Shown: positions 12,513-22,979 of the stretch, one piece after another
How the letters are laid out: every line of letters begins with the position of its first letter
Numbering within the stretch: position 1 is the stretch's first letter
Assembly: GCA_029876055.1 (NCBI GenBank)
Contig: CM056876.1
Location: 992,001-1,056,000, forward strand
Direction: 5' to 3'
Length of the DNA: 64,000 nucleotides
From: Madurella fahalii
Lineage: Eukaryota > Ascomycota > Sordariomycetes > Sordariales
The notes under the pieces: generated by a model
Database searches by the model: none
What the model saw: only the letters and a program-made list of their open reading frames with translations
Told to the model about the DNA's origin: nothing
Made by a program: the position numbers and the translations under genes

Positions 12513-13740
12513 GGGCCGTTGGGGTAGCTCTAGCGCTTAAAAGGTGCAGCGCTTAAAAGGCGTTAAAAAGAGCAATCGGTCAACGAGTCTATTGGGTAAG
12601 CGTGAGCCCAGCGCTTACCGCCGTCAAGCAACCCTGGAGGAACGAGATAGGGGGCAGCGAGGGCAACCGGGAGCTCTGCTGTGGAGGAGCGTGGGCGCTA
12701 CAAAAGAGCGTTTGGGTCCTGAGAGACAACGCGTGAGTAGGCCTGCTCTTAAGCAGTATCTCTGTTCGGTGGGCCTGTACGCGGGAGCCAGGGAGGCGCA
12801 AGCGCTCGCCTGGAAGGGACCTTTGCCGGGCCGTTGAGGTAGCTCTGGCGCTTGCCAGGCGTAGCGCTCGGAAGGCGTTATAAAGGAGCAATCAGTCAAC
12901 GAGCCCATTGGGTAAGTGTAAGCCCAGCACTTACCGCCGTCAGGCAACTTGGGGGATACGAGATAGGGGGCAGCGAGGGCAACCGGGAGCTCTGCTGTGG
13001 AGGAGCGTGGGCGCTGCAAAAGAGCGTTGGTCTTGTACGACAACGCGTGAGTAGGCCTGCTCTTAAGCAGTATCTCTGTTCGGTGGGCCTGTACGCGGGA
13101 GCTAGGAAGACGCAAGCACTTGCCTAGAAGGAACCTCTGCCGGGCCGTTAGGGTAGCTCTAGCGCTTGTCAGGCGCAGCGCTCGGAAGGCGTTATAAAGG
13201 AGCAATCGGTCAATGAGCCCATTGGGTAAGCGTGAGTCTAGCGCTTACCGCCGTCAGGCAGCTCGGGAGGTGCGAGATAAGGGGGTAGCAATACCTAGCC
13301 AGTCTGCGGCACGGGAGGGGCAGCGAGGGCAACTAGGAGCTCTGCTGTGGAGGAGCGTGGGCGCTGCAAAAGAGCGTTGATCTTGTACGATAACGCGTGA
13401 GTAGGCCTGCTCTTAAGCAGTATCTCTGTTCGGTGGGCCTGTACGCGGGAGCCAGGGAGGCGCAAGCGCTCGCCTGGAAGGGACCTCTGCCGGGCCGTTA
13501 GGGTAGCTCTAGCGCTTGTCAGGCGCAGCGCTCGGAAGGCGTTATAAAGGAGCAATCGGTCAACGAGCCCATTGGGTAAGCGTGAGTCTAGCGCTTACCG
13601 CCGTCAGGCAGCTCGGGAGGTGCGAGATAAGGGGGTAGCAATACCTAGCCAGTCTGCGGCACGGGAGGGGCAGCGAGGGCAACTAGGAGCTCTGCTGTGG
13701 AGGAGCGTGGGCGCTGCAAAAGAGCGTTGGTCTTCTGAGA
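12513..13740 (+). repeat. 315-350 bp tandem repeats in element B (four copies)
   Basis: Units start with GGGCCGTT at 12513, 12828, 13142 and 13492, and the last is truncated near 13740. Each has TTGGGTAAGCG, GGAGCTCTGCTGTGGAGGAG and CGGTGGGCCTGTACGCGGGA. The third and fourth contain an extra ~36 bp (ATACCTAGCCAGTCTGCGGC), so these two arose from each other by a later duplication. Minus-strand open frames here only reflect the repeats. Confidence 0.85.
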
Positions 13741-13818
13741 CAACACTGCCTGCAACTGATTTCGCCAGCCAGCAATTCAGAGTACGGGTTCCAGGAGGAA
13801 CCCTAGGGAAGGGGAGGT

Positions 13819-13938
13819 AGTCAGTCGGTTCGATTCAGTCTTCGAGAAAGCCAGTCAGTTCGATTCAGTCTTCGAGAAAGTCAGTCAGTTCGATTCAGTC
13901 TTCGAGAAAGTCAGTCGGTTCGATTCAGTCTTCGAGAA
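13819..13938 (+). repeat. 30 bp tandem repeat (four copies) in element B
   Basis: CGATTCAGTCTTCGAG recurs at 13831, 13861, 13891 and 13921, an exact 30 bp period. Degenerate longer repeats with CAGTCAGTTCG and TTACGCAGTTGC follow to about 14270. Because 30 is a multiple of three, the array reads open in frame, but no protein is supported. Confidence 0.85.
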
Positions 13939-14322
13939 TTCATTGCAGCTACGGTAACGCAGTCAAAAAAAACCTTTTACGCAGTTGCAGAGGGCAGTCA
14001 GTCAGTTCGATTCGGTCTTTAAGGGAGAGTCAGTCAGCTCGCTGCAGTCAGCGATTCAGCCTTCGAGAGTCAGTCAGTTCGTTGCAGCTACAGTTACGCA
14101 GTCAAAAAGCACCTTTTACGCAGTTGCGGATGGCAGTCAGTCAGTTCGATTCGGCCTTCGAGGGAGAGTCAGTCAGCTCGCTGCAGTCAGCGATTCAGCC
14201 TTCGAGTCAGTCAGTTCGTTGCAGCTACGGTCGCGCAGTCAAGGAGCACCTGTTACGCAGCTAGCTAGTCGAAGAGAGCTCTGTACGGGTTCCAGGAGGA
14301 ACCCAAGCAAGGGGGAGTACCT

Positions 14323-14537
14323 TGTCAGGTGCAGGAGGGTGTCAGGTGCAGGCGGGGCACTGCCAGGGTCAGGGGCCTATAAATTACCGGCTTCGCCGGA
14401 AGTTTTGGAACGTTCAGAGTTCAACACTGTCACCTACCACCTCCTTAGAAGCGATAGCTGCGCAGACGCCGCTCCTTCAATGCGAATCATCCTTTCACTC
14501 TCCTTTTCTCACAGCAATCCCAATTTTCGATCTGACA
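14323..14537 (+). repeat. right LTR of element B
   Basis: 215 bp, same sequence as the left LTR as far as I can read, followed by the TSD GTTCT. Confidence 0.93.
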
Positions 14538-15560
14538 GTTCTAGTAACCATAATAAGGACCGAAAGGCGATCAAGGTAAAGCATCTGATTCAGTTCCCTG
14601 ACAACACTACCTATCAACGCCGTTTAGAATAGCTCTAAGATCTATAGCAAGTATTTATAGGAGACCCGAAACGATTTAAAACAGGTATAAACCGGATCCT
14701 TTTCGCCTTAGATTAAATAGAAGAACGTCCTCGTAATCGATAGTACAGTTATTGTAACAATCTTCCAACAGATATACGATAAGAGGCCGAAAACGACTGG
14801 AAAACGTTTAAAGATTGGATACTGAACTGTATTCGAGATCTTATAGATTAAGAATCTACTATTATAAAGCAGCTTAATAATGCTAAGTAACGAGAAAACC
14901 AGTCTCCTTTAGACTTTCATTAGTACTTGGAATCCCTTAAGGCCTAATTCCCGAAGTAAGACGAAAAGGCTTATACTCTTACCTTTTATACGAAGCTTTT
15001 ATCTGTAATTAGTAACTATATCGACTTGTATATCTATAACAAGCTAGAGACTCGGGAAGAGATAGTTAAACTCGCTATTTAAATTTAGTATAGTTTCCAG
15101 TACCGAAAACCTCAGGAAGCCCCTAAGTATTCGTCCCGAAATCCTTCTTACTTTTCTCCTTCATTGCGTTCTTCCTTAACCTATAAATCGTTATTTTATC
15201 CTCGAAGAGCGTTATTATCCCGTTATTACCAACGAAACGTATAGTCAACGACGCTATATATAAAACCTGACGATCATCCTACATCAACCCTATCTCATTT
15301 CAATTAGCTGAACCCTATAGACAGTTAGGGAAACCCTTTAATTTATTTTGTTTATAGTAGTAATACCTATTTCGCTAACGACTGCCTATAAAAAGGAGTA
15401 TCAGTGAATAAAGCTACTAAGTACCCTAGTCACCGAGGTAGGGGATCGCGCCTAAATCGGCGGGGAAACGGCAGATACCGGCAGATGTAAACCCCGATTA
15501 CATCGGTAAAGACGATATACTAGGGGTTTCAGTTAAAGAACGAATATACACTTCTATAAC

Positions 15561-15776
15561 TGTTACGAGTCAGACGTACTTGGCACGGTGGCACGTGACT
15601 AGACTGCCCCGTTGCGCAGAATAACCACTTTGCGGTCATTCTGCACTTAGTTAGAAATGGACAGACTTAACCACACTTTTGATGCTCATACTAGGGTTTA
15701 TGAAGTGTCCACTACAGGGCAGTCAAGCCTAACCTCCCTGTGGTCTCCGCTAGCGAGTAGCAAGACACTCATAGCA
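15561..15776 (+). repeat. left LTR of element C
   Basis: 216 bp, TGTTACGAGTCAGACG to CACTCATAGCA. It is followed by AGTGGTGCC, a possible primer-binding site by position only. Confidence 0.92.
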
Positions 15777-16011
15777 AGTGGTGCCAATAGCCAAATCGAA
15801 CGGACGAACCTTTCAAGGACACTCTACATTCACGACATAGAGCGAGCGAAGATCTTCTGCCGAAAGCAGTAATACTATTTATACTAGCCTTTACAGCGAC
15901 ACAGACAGCTTTAACGGCTTATGACTTACACACGGCTATCAAACCGACGTAACGTTTAACGCTTCAGCTATCGGCATCGACAATACCCAGACACCGGAAG
16001 AAACGTGCTAG

Positions 16012-19000
16012 ATGGACTCTCAGGAGTTCAAGGAAGTACACCAAATCTTCACCTTCATTACCGAGAACCCGCGGATTACGTAGGTTAGTAAACTCAATAC
16101 CGAGTTAGTCAAGCGCACCCGATATATCGCCAGCCTCTACCGCAATCTAGACTTGACCTCGGAATACAAATTCGAGTTCGGCGAGCAACCGCAATATCAG
16201 GAGTATCCTAACAACTAGAAACTCGACGTCTACATCCCGAGAGCTCTATTACCCAGCTTAATCCGGAAGTGCAAATAAGCGATCGCAGCGGGTCGAATCC
16301 CCAGCTAGCTAGAGGATACCGGGACGGCGTCAAGCAAAGCAACGCGGGGGGCTCGCCAGACTCTAAAAACGCTAAGTTCTGAGTACAACCAGGATACTAT
16401 ATACACGCCTCCAGAGACAGATATACACCCAGGACCGACAGTGGAACAGCAATCTCGCTCAATCTATACGCACCTACCGAGTTAGGAGATATACTAGCCG
16501 GATTCGGCTACAGAAGAGCAGTCGATACGCGACTTAAACAACCAGGGGTCTGTAGAACGGACCACAATATCCCTATCACAGATAACTGTCAGTTAGCCGA
16601 ATATAAGACTACAAGAGATAGCCGAGGCAATAGGCCAATAGGATCTACTGCGATACCTACTCTCCGGTGTAGACCGGGGAGCGGATAGCTAGGATTCTTC
16701 CCCTTTTAGGGATGATCCTAGTACTAGGATACCCCCGGCAATTCCGGCGCCGGTCTTATACCAGTTCGGGTCAATGTCGATGTATACTAGGTACAATGCC
16801 CTGGAACTATCGGGGCCGGAACCCGCTAATAGGCGGACGAGTAAGGAAGGTAAACTACGATGGGTCGGTTACCTAGTCGAGAGACTAGTTAGATCGCTAG
16901 GGGTTATACTGCAGTCAATGCCGACCCCATATATAATAAACTTAGTGAGTTGGAGGATCAACGAGGCCGGAATCTTTTAGCCAGATGCCGACCCCGTGCA
17001 GTACAGCATAGATAGCCAGTTCTATAATAGCAAGATACTCTACTATATAGATATCTATCTATAGGAGAGAAAAGTTATAGAATAGGTCGAAGACGACTAT
17101 AAGAAAGTTATAAAAATGAGGATAGAAATGTGGACCTTACTTAAAGGGAAGGCTCTGATCTGGTACGATCAGTAGCTCTCGGACTTCGAGAGAGGTAGCC
17201 TGAAGATCTCTATAGACATATAGTTCAAACGCCTGAAAAAGGAATTCGGTATCAAGCTACTGGAAGCCGAGGAATAGCTGAGGAAGAACCGATATACTAT
17301 AAAGGACAACGTCAACGACAAATCGGTCAAGACCTTTACGATAGAATGTTTCAAATACGTATGCGTATAGGGAGATAGCGGCGAGGTGCAGCTACTCACT
17401 CGCTTCTACAATTACCTATACCCCGAGCTCAAGATGCTCCTGCCGTAGCCGGGTACTAAGACAACGATCAGCGATTACCTGAACCTAGCCGAGGAGAAGC
17501 AGAAAGTTATTAAAATGGTACTATAAGAGAGGTTACGAGATATTAAAGCCTTCAACCTTAACCGCTCTGGATATACAGTAGACGACTCGGAAGCCGAAGT
17601 CGATAGAGAATTGCAGTCCGACGAGGAAGCCTACTAGTCGCGTTAGAATCGACTGCAATACCGAGCAGAGGGCTTCCGAGGCCGCTCGAACTGCAGAAAG
17701 GGGTACCGCCTATTTAATAACTACAACGAAGGGAGATTCAGATCTAGGCAGTAAGATCAGCCGAAGGAAGGTAAAGCTCAACAATGCGACAGACAGATTC
17801 GCTTCAGGGGCTACAGGGATTACTAACCGTCACGACTAAGGCGATTCTAGTATTGGAGAACCTTTAGCCGACGACAATATCTCCTTAATAGGTCGTATAC
17901 CTATATCAACTACAAGTAGGTAGCAGGAGACAACGAAGAGGCTAAGAACCGCTATATAGAACTTGAACAAAAAGAATTCTACTTCATTAAGGACGAGGAG
18001 TCCGAGGTAGATAATAAGGATACGGGCAACCGTAACTACTTCTTTATCACCCGCGATCAGAGCGATTACAAGTCGAGGTTCAAGCCGGTCAAGAGGCGCG
18101 AGGATAAGGCCCACGAATATCGGACGTATAACAGCCTTTTCATAACAAAGAGGCAACTCTTCGAGCACATTGAGAAGGAGTACATCGGTACCAGGCCTCG
18201 GCGGGATTTAACGTCTATACAGTCAGCCAAGTACACGAAAAGGCACCTAGTAACCTCGCCTTAAGAACATAACACGGACAGCAACGAACCGGCAAACCTG
18301 TTATTCGAAGACAGTCAAATCATTAAGGCAAATCCAGGGGGTAATTTCGAGGACAAGCAGCCGCGAAAGACGTCCTACCTCAGGATCAAGGTCAGGGCTA
18401 ACCCTAGGGACGACCTAACCGACATCTATCTAAACACTAGCAGCTCAACCAATCTAGTCAACAAGGATTAGATAACGAAATAAGCGAAGAATCCAAGATA
18501 GACCGATATAGAACCTCACTTCGTCAAAGGTATCAAATCAAGGACCAAGATCGACAGACAGGTAGAGTTTAATCTCTATATTCCAGGGAAGGTATACGGA
18601 AAGGAAGTAGATAGGCACTTTCAAGTACGCGCAGACGTAATCGAAGGACTGGGACCGAAGATGCTTATCGGAACCGACTTTATACTCGAAAACAGCATAC
18701 GGATTGACTTTATGAACAGATTATACTCATTTCGCTCTGTCTTCAACATAAAGGTACAGGGTAAGGTCATTAAGAAGTCAAAGGACACAATCCTCAGGTA
18801 GGTGGTGACAAGCCACACGCTTACCATACTACCAGGGGAGCAAACTCTAGTACCCGTACAATACGCCGATCTCCCCAAGCCAGTCGGAAAGACGGATAGA
18901 CAGCGGGAACGCAGAAACATTGACTTACACAACGCTTACCACTTCCAAGCCGCCCATAACCACTTCGCGGACACAACGGTCGACTAGGCTACACCCAAGG

Positions 19001-22000
19001 CAGCTCTCGCAGTCAACAAATCCGACAAACCGTTAGTTATCAAGGAAGGCACAAAAATTGGGTAAATTGTCCAGTACTCCGGTAACGAGGAATGCCTGCT
19101 AACAACATAGGGATCTATCATAGACAATTAGGGAGAAATATCAGACGGCATCACACACAAGGAATAGTCGCTACTAGTTAAGGCAGGTAATAGGTCGGCC
19201 GGGCACGAGGAAGCGCCTCGCGACCTAGAACTGGCTGAGATAGTCAAACAAGCCGCCAAGCTCAGCACCGTTCCGTCATACAACATCGAGAAGCCAGATA
19301 ACTACCCTACCACAGAATCCAAACACGGAGTCAGCATCTGCAACAAGAACCCGGCGTTCGCAGACCGCCTGAAGGCACTTCTGGACAAGCATGACATCTT
19401 CCGTTACCGAGGAATTATCCCTATACCAGAAGACCAAAAGATGCGCATAGATCTTGTAGAAGGGTACCAGAAACAACTGCGGCCAGTACGTACATACCCA
19501 ATAGGCCGCAAAGATCAGAAGGCCCTCGATATCCAGTTTAACAGACTAAACGCCGAGGGAAGAATGAGTTTCATAGACCAGCCAACACCGATCGCTTGCC
19601 CAGTTTTCCTTATCTAGAAAACGGTTAACGGGGAGCGGAAGAGCCGCTCGGTCATTGACCTGAGGCCCCTAAACGCAGTTACCGTACCCGACATTTACCC
19701 TCTACCGGACCAGGATGACATAATAAATGCAGTAGTCGGCAAGAAAGTCTATACGGTCTTCGACACATCAGGTTTCTTCTACCAGCTGCCGATAGCCAAG
19801 GAGCACGCTGACCGTATAGTGGTCATAAGCCACCGTAGGTTAGAAAAGCATCATATCGTGCCTATAGGTTTCAAGAACTCGCCAGTATTTACTCAGCGAT
19901 TTATAGATAGGCTGTTCAGAGGTAAAGAGCATTTCGTACGAGCATATATCGACGATATCGTCATCTTCAGCGACACAGAGGAAGAACACGTTGAACACCT
20001 AGGAGCCGTCCTGGAAGTACTCGACCGAACTAGAGTCTATATTAACCCGAAGAAGTCGTTCGTCGGATACCCAGCGGTACGCCTGCTGGGATACCTTGTT
20101 AACAGGGACGGAATAGCTAAAACTGATAACCAGATCGAGGCCTTCCGGAAGATAAAGTTCCCGAATACCCTCGGAGCCCTTGAGACCTACCTAGGGATAG
20201 CCGGATAGCTATACCGTAGCATCATATAGTACGACGCGAAGAAGGCACCGTTAGAACGGAGGAAGACACAATTACTCGCGAAAGGGAGGGAGGAAGGTAA
20301 GCTCGAGGCGGGGAAGCCGAAATTAGCAAGGAAGTCGTTTGTCTCGACAACGAGATAGACACCGACAGCAGACGAGCTGGAATCCTTCCAACTTCTCCAG
20401 GAGTATCTCTATTCCCAGTTCTTCTTACATCACTACCGTCTAGACAAACCGCTGTTCATCAAGGTAGACACCTGCCGCCGCAGATACGGCGTTATAGCCT
20501 TCCAGTTACATAGCGACTAGGACGGTAAAGCGATACCGGGCAAGGACATCCCATTAGGGGAGATACAGCCTATTACATTTCTCTCCAGGGCGACAACGAA
20601 CGTAGAAAAGAAGTACAGTTCGACCGAGGCTGAGGTAGCGGCAGTAGTATAGGCAGTCAGGAAACTACGAAAGATAGTGCAGTCTAATAATCACCCGATC
20701 AACATCTTAACAGACCACGCTACAACGAAGGGCATAGTTAAACACACATCACTGACTACAATAGATCTCGCCAAAGCCAACCTAAAACTTGCTAACGTAG
20801 CGAACTGGCTATCCCAATTTGAGCTAAACATCTTCTACATCCCGGGAACACTCAACGTAGTACCCGACGCGTTGTCCCGGCTACCTACATTCGAAGACGA
20901 CAATTAGGACGCCGCAACGAACCAGGGTAACGAATTAGAAGATATATAGACCTACACTTAGTACGAATAGGACAAGGAGTGCAATATAATAGACGTCAGT
21001 AGCGTAGAAGCGGTCCTAGATAACGAATAGCAGGAGGAGATTATAGTAGGTTACGCTACCGACTCGAAGTATACCAAGATTTACTCGCAATTGACATCGA
21101 CAACGCCAATCGGCATAGAAAAGAGTCGGACCTCAGGCAAACGAAAACCAAGAGGTCGACCAAAGCTCCCGATAGGACTATACGAGATCAGGGACAGGCT
21201 ACTCTATCACATAGACTTCGACGGAGCCCGAAGGCTCTACGTTCCGGCCAAGAACATCGGACCAATCCTCAAGATAGTTTACAATAACAAACACTATTTT
21301 AGGGTAGGCAGGATAATAGCCGACTTAAGTAACATCCACTTCAGACAGAAGTACTAGAAAGTCAAGATATTCGTTAAGCACTACAAAACGTACCGACAGA
21401 ACCAGACGGATAGGACACCGACCCCCGGCGAGATACAGCCGATACGGACACCACCGACGCCGTTTCATACAGTAACCATTAACTTTATCACGGAGTTGCC
21501 GGAGTCCCCGATAGAACGGACGCCGTAGGCCGTGAAAGGGCACAGCTCGCTCGATATACTAGCTACTATAATATACAAATTTAGTAAGAAGAAGTTACTA
21601 GTTCCGGGAAACAGAACTATAACGGCCAAGGAATAGGCAGGGCAGTTCGTCAGAGTGTAGATAATAGCGGACTGGGGGTTGCCGGCCGTGATTATCAGTG
21701 ATCGTAATCCAAAGTTTATATCTGACCTCTAGAGGGAGGTCTTTAGCCTACTGAATGTCAAACTACACTTCTCTACTGCTTATTACCCGTAAACAGACGG
21801 ACAGTCAGAACGTACTAACCAGACCGTCGAGATCGCCCTGCGGATAGACCTAGTGGACAAGCCGGGCGAGGCGTAGCCGCAACTGATCCCAGCGTTACAA
21901 TACAACCTAAACAACATACTCGTAGCTACCATTGGCAGATCCCCTAACGAGCTGGTATACGGATTCCGCCCGTAGACGGTTCTAGATATGTTAGATAAGA

Positions 22001-22695
22001 CGAGAGGGACATAGGTCAGCGCCGACGTATTAGAGGTCCTCCGTAACCAATACCAGCGCGAGGCGGCTGAACTCCTGGACTACGTAGGTGCCATCGCTAA
22101 GATGCGTTACAACGACAAGCACATACCGACGGAGTTCGAAGTCGGGGATACAGTCTACGTAAGGCTGTATAAAGGATACCATCTACCGGGCAAGCCGAGC
22201 CGCAAATAGTTATCTTAGCGCGCCGGCCTATACAGGATTAAGAGAAAGGTAGGAGCTCTGGTATACGAGCTGGACCTTCTATCGGGCAGTCGCATCCACC
22301 CAGTGGTTGCAGTCGCGCAGCTGTTCAAACCGGCGTAGGGGGAAGACCCATTCGGCCGGTCCTAGCCGGCGCCAGAACCGGTAGAGGTTAACGGCAAATA
22401 ACACTAGGAAGTAGACAGAATCGCCGACCGACGTATCAAGTGGTGCAAAGGGAAGGAGTCGCTAGAGTACTTAGTTAGATAGAAAGGGTACCAGGCTAAG
22501 GACAACCAATAGATACCCAGACTCCGCTTAGTAGACGGCGCCAGGGAACTGGTCGAGGCTTACGACAAGAAGTACCCAGTTAACTAGGGACTGGAATACC
22601 GTAAGAAGAACAAAACCCCGGAGGAGTACAGGCTGGTAAACGAGATTCCTCAACAGAACATCGAGGTAATCCTGCCTACGTACCACAAACTCTAA
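16012..22695 (+). pseudogene. gag-pol of element C, single frame with many TAG stops
   Basis: From ATG 16012 to TAA 22693-22695 one frame spans 2,228 codons with no frameshift. Gag occupies about 16012-18250. A protease-like region (18430-18730) has NTSSSTNLV where DTGA/SG is expected. RT (about 19600-20130) keeps AYIDDIVIFS; RNase H (20410-20740) keeps AEVAAVV and the TDH motif. The integrase core (21450-22100) reads INFITELP (first Asp now Asn), then ISDRNPKF and TDGQSERTNQ. A chromodomain (about 22400-22570) reads LEYLVR, stop, KGY. In-frame stops fall at Trp or Gln positions and are nearly all TAG, with a few TAA. Gag-Pol as one fused frame is normal for fungal chromoviruses. This copy cannot make the product without reading through several dozen stops. 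Confidence 0.85.
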
Positions 22696-22979
22696 AAAGG
22701 CGAATGTAGAGAAACTTCAATACTACAAATAAACCCTTTAACAGGGCGACCCTCTCTTTATTTCCTTTAACCAAGTCACAGTCATTCACACTTTCTTTCG
22801 TTTCATCCCATCTTTCTTACTACCACCTTTTCTTTTATACCGCCCAAGACGGCCGTATAAGAGCTAAATACAGTAATTTCTTTATTTACTTTTACAACCC
22901 TGCATACAGCTAACACTATCCCAGATCGACCTAAACCCACATATCCCAAGGGAGGTACGTAATACAGTCAACCAAGCTA

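Larger units (their letters stand above)
11614..14537 (+). mobile_element. Retroelement B: non-autonomous LTR element nested in A
   Basis: 215 bp direct LTRs (11614-11828, 14323-14537) begin TGTCAGGTG and end CTGACA, with the 5 bp TSD GTTCT (11609-11613, 14538-14542). The two LTRs look identical base for base. The 2.5 kb interior has no gag or pol. It consists of ~65 bp repeats (12305-12505), four ~315-350 bp repeats (12513-13740), four 30 bp repeats (13819-13938) and ~120 bp repeats (13940-14270). A G-rich tract (AAGGGGGAG) precedes the right LTR and would serve as polypurine tract. Transposition must depend on another element's proteins. It is the freshest-looking insertion in the nest. Confidence 0.92.
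11278..15560 (+). pseudogene. gag of element A, interrupted by element B
   Basis: The frame begins at ATG 11278 (MAPTMSTSRKLG), runs to 11613 at the codons for SPSAGS, and resumes after element B at SNHNKDRKAIKVKH. The B target duplication GTTCT lies in this codon series. Downstream the frame contains many TAG codons but keeps a gag-like pattern (FYTKLLSVI, REEIVKLAI) and a basic Arg/Gly-rich tail before 15560, where element C is inserted. No intact zinc knuckle could be recognised. Confidence 0.65.

Noticed and set aside
12589..13555. Long minus-strand frames (up to 193 codons) beginning MLLYNAFRALRL, repeated several times
   Set aside because: They lie within the 315-350 bp tandem array of element B and recur only because the DNA repeats; no domain, start context or independent support.
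12305..13740. CRISPR-like array
   Set aside because: The units are long and contiguous without unique spacers, and the organism is a fungus.
13985..14632. 215-codon plus frame across tandem repeats and the right LTR of B
   Set aside because: It runs through repeats, an LTR and into element A's gag, so it is a chance fusion of frames.
16012..22695. Alternative nuclear genetic code with TAG as a sense codon
   Set aside because: Every host gene called here is free of internal TAG and several use ordinary stops; TAG in the element is better explained by C-to-T change at CAG and CCA.
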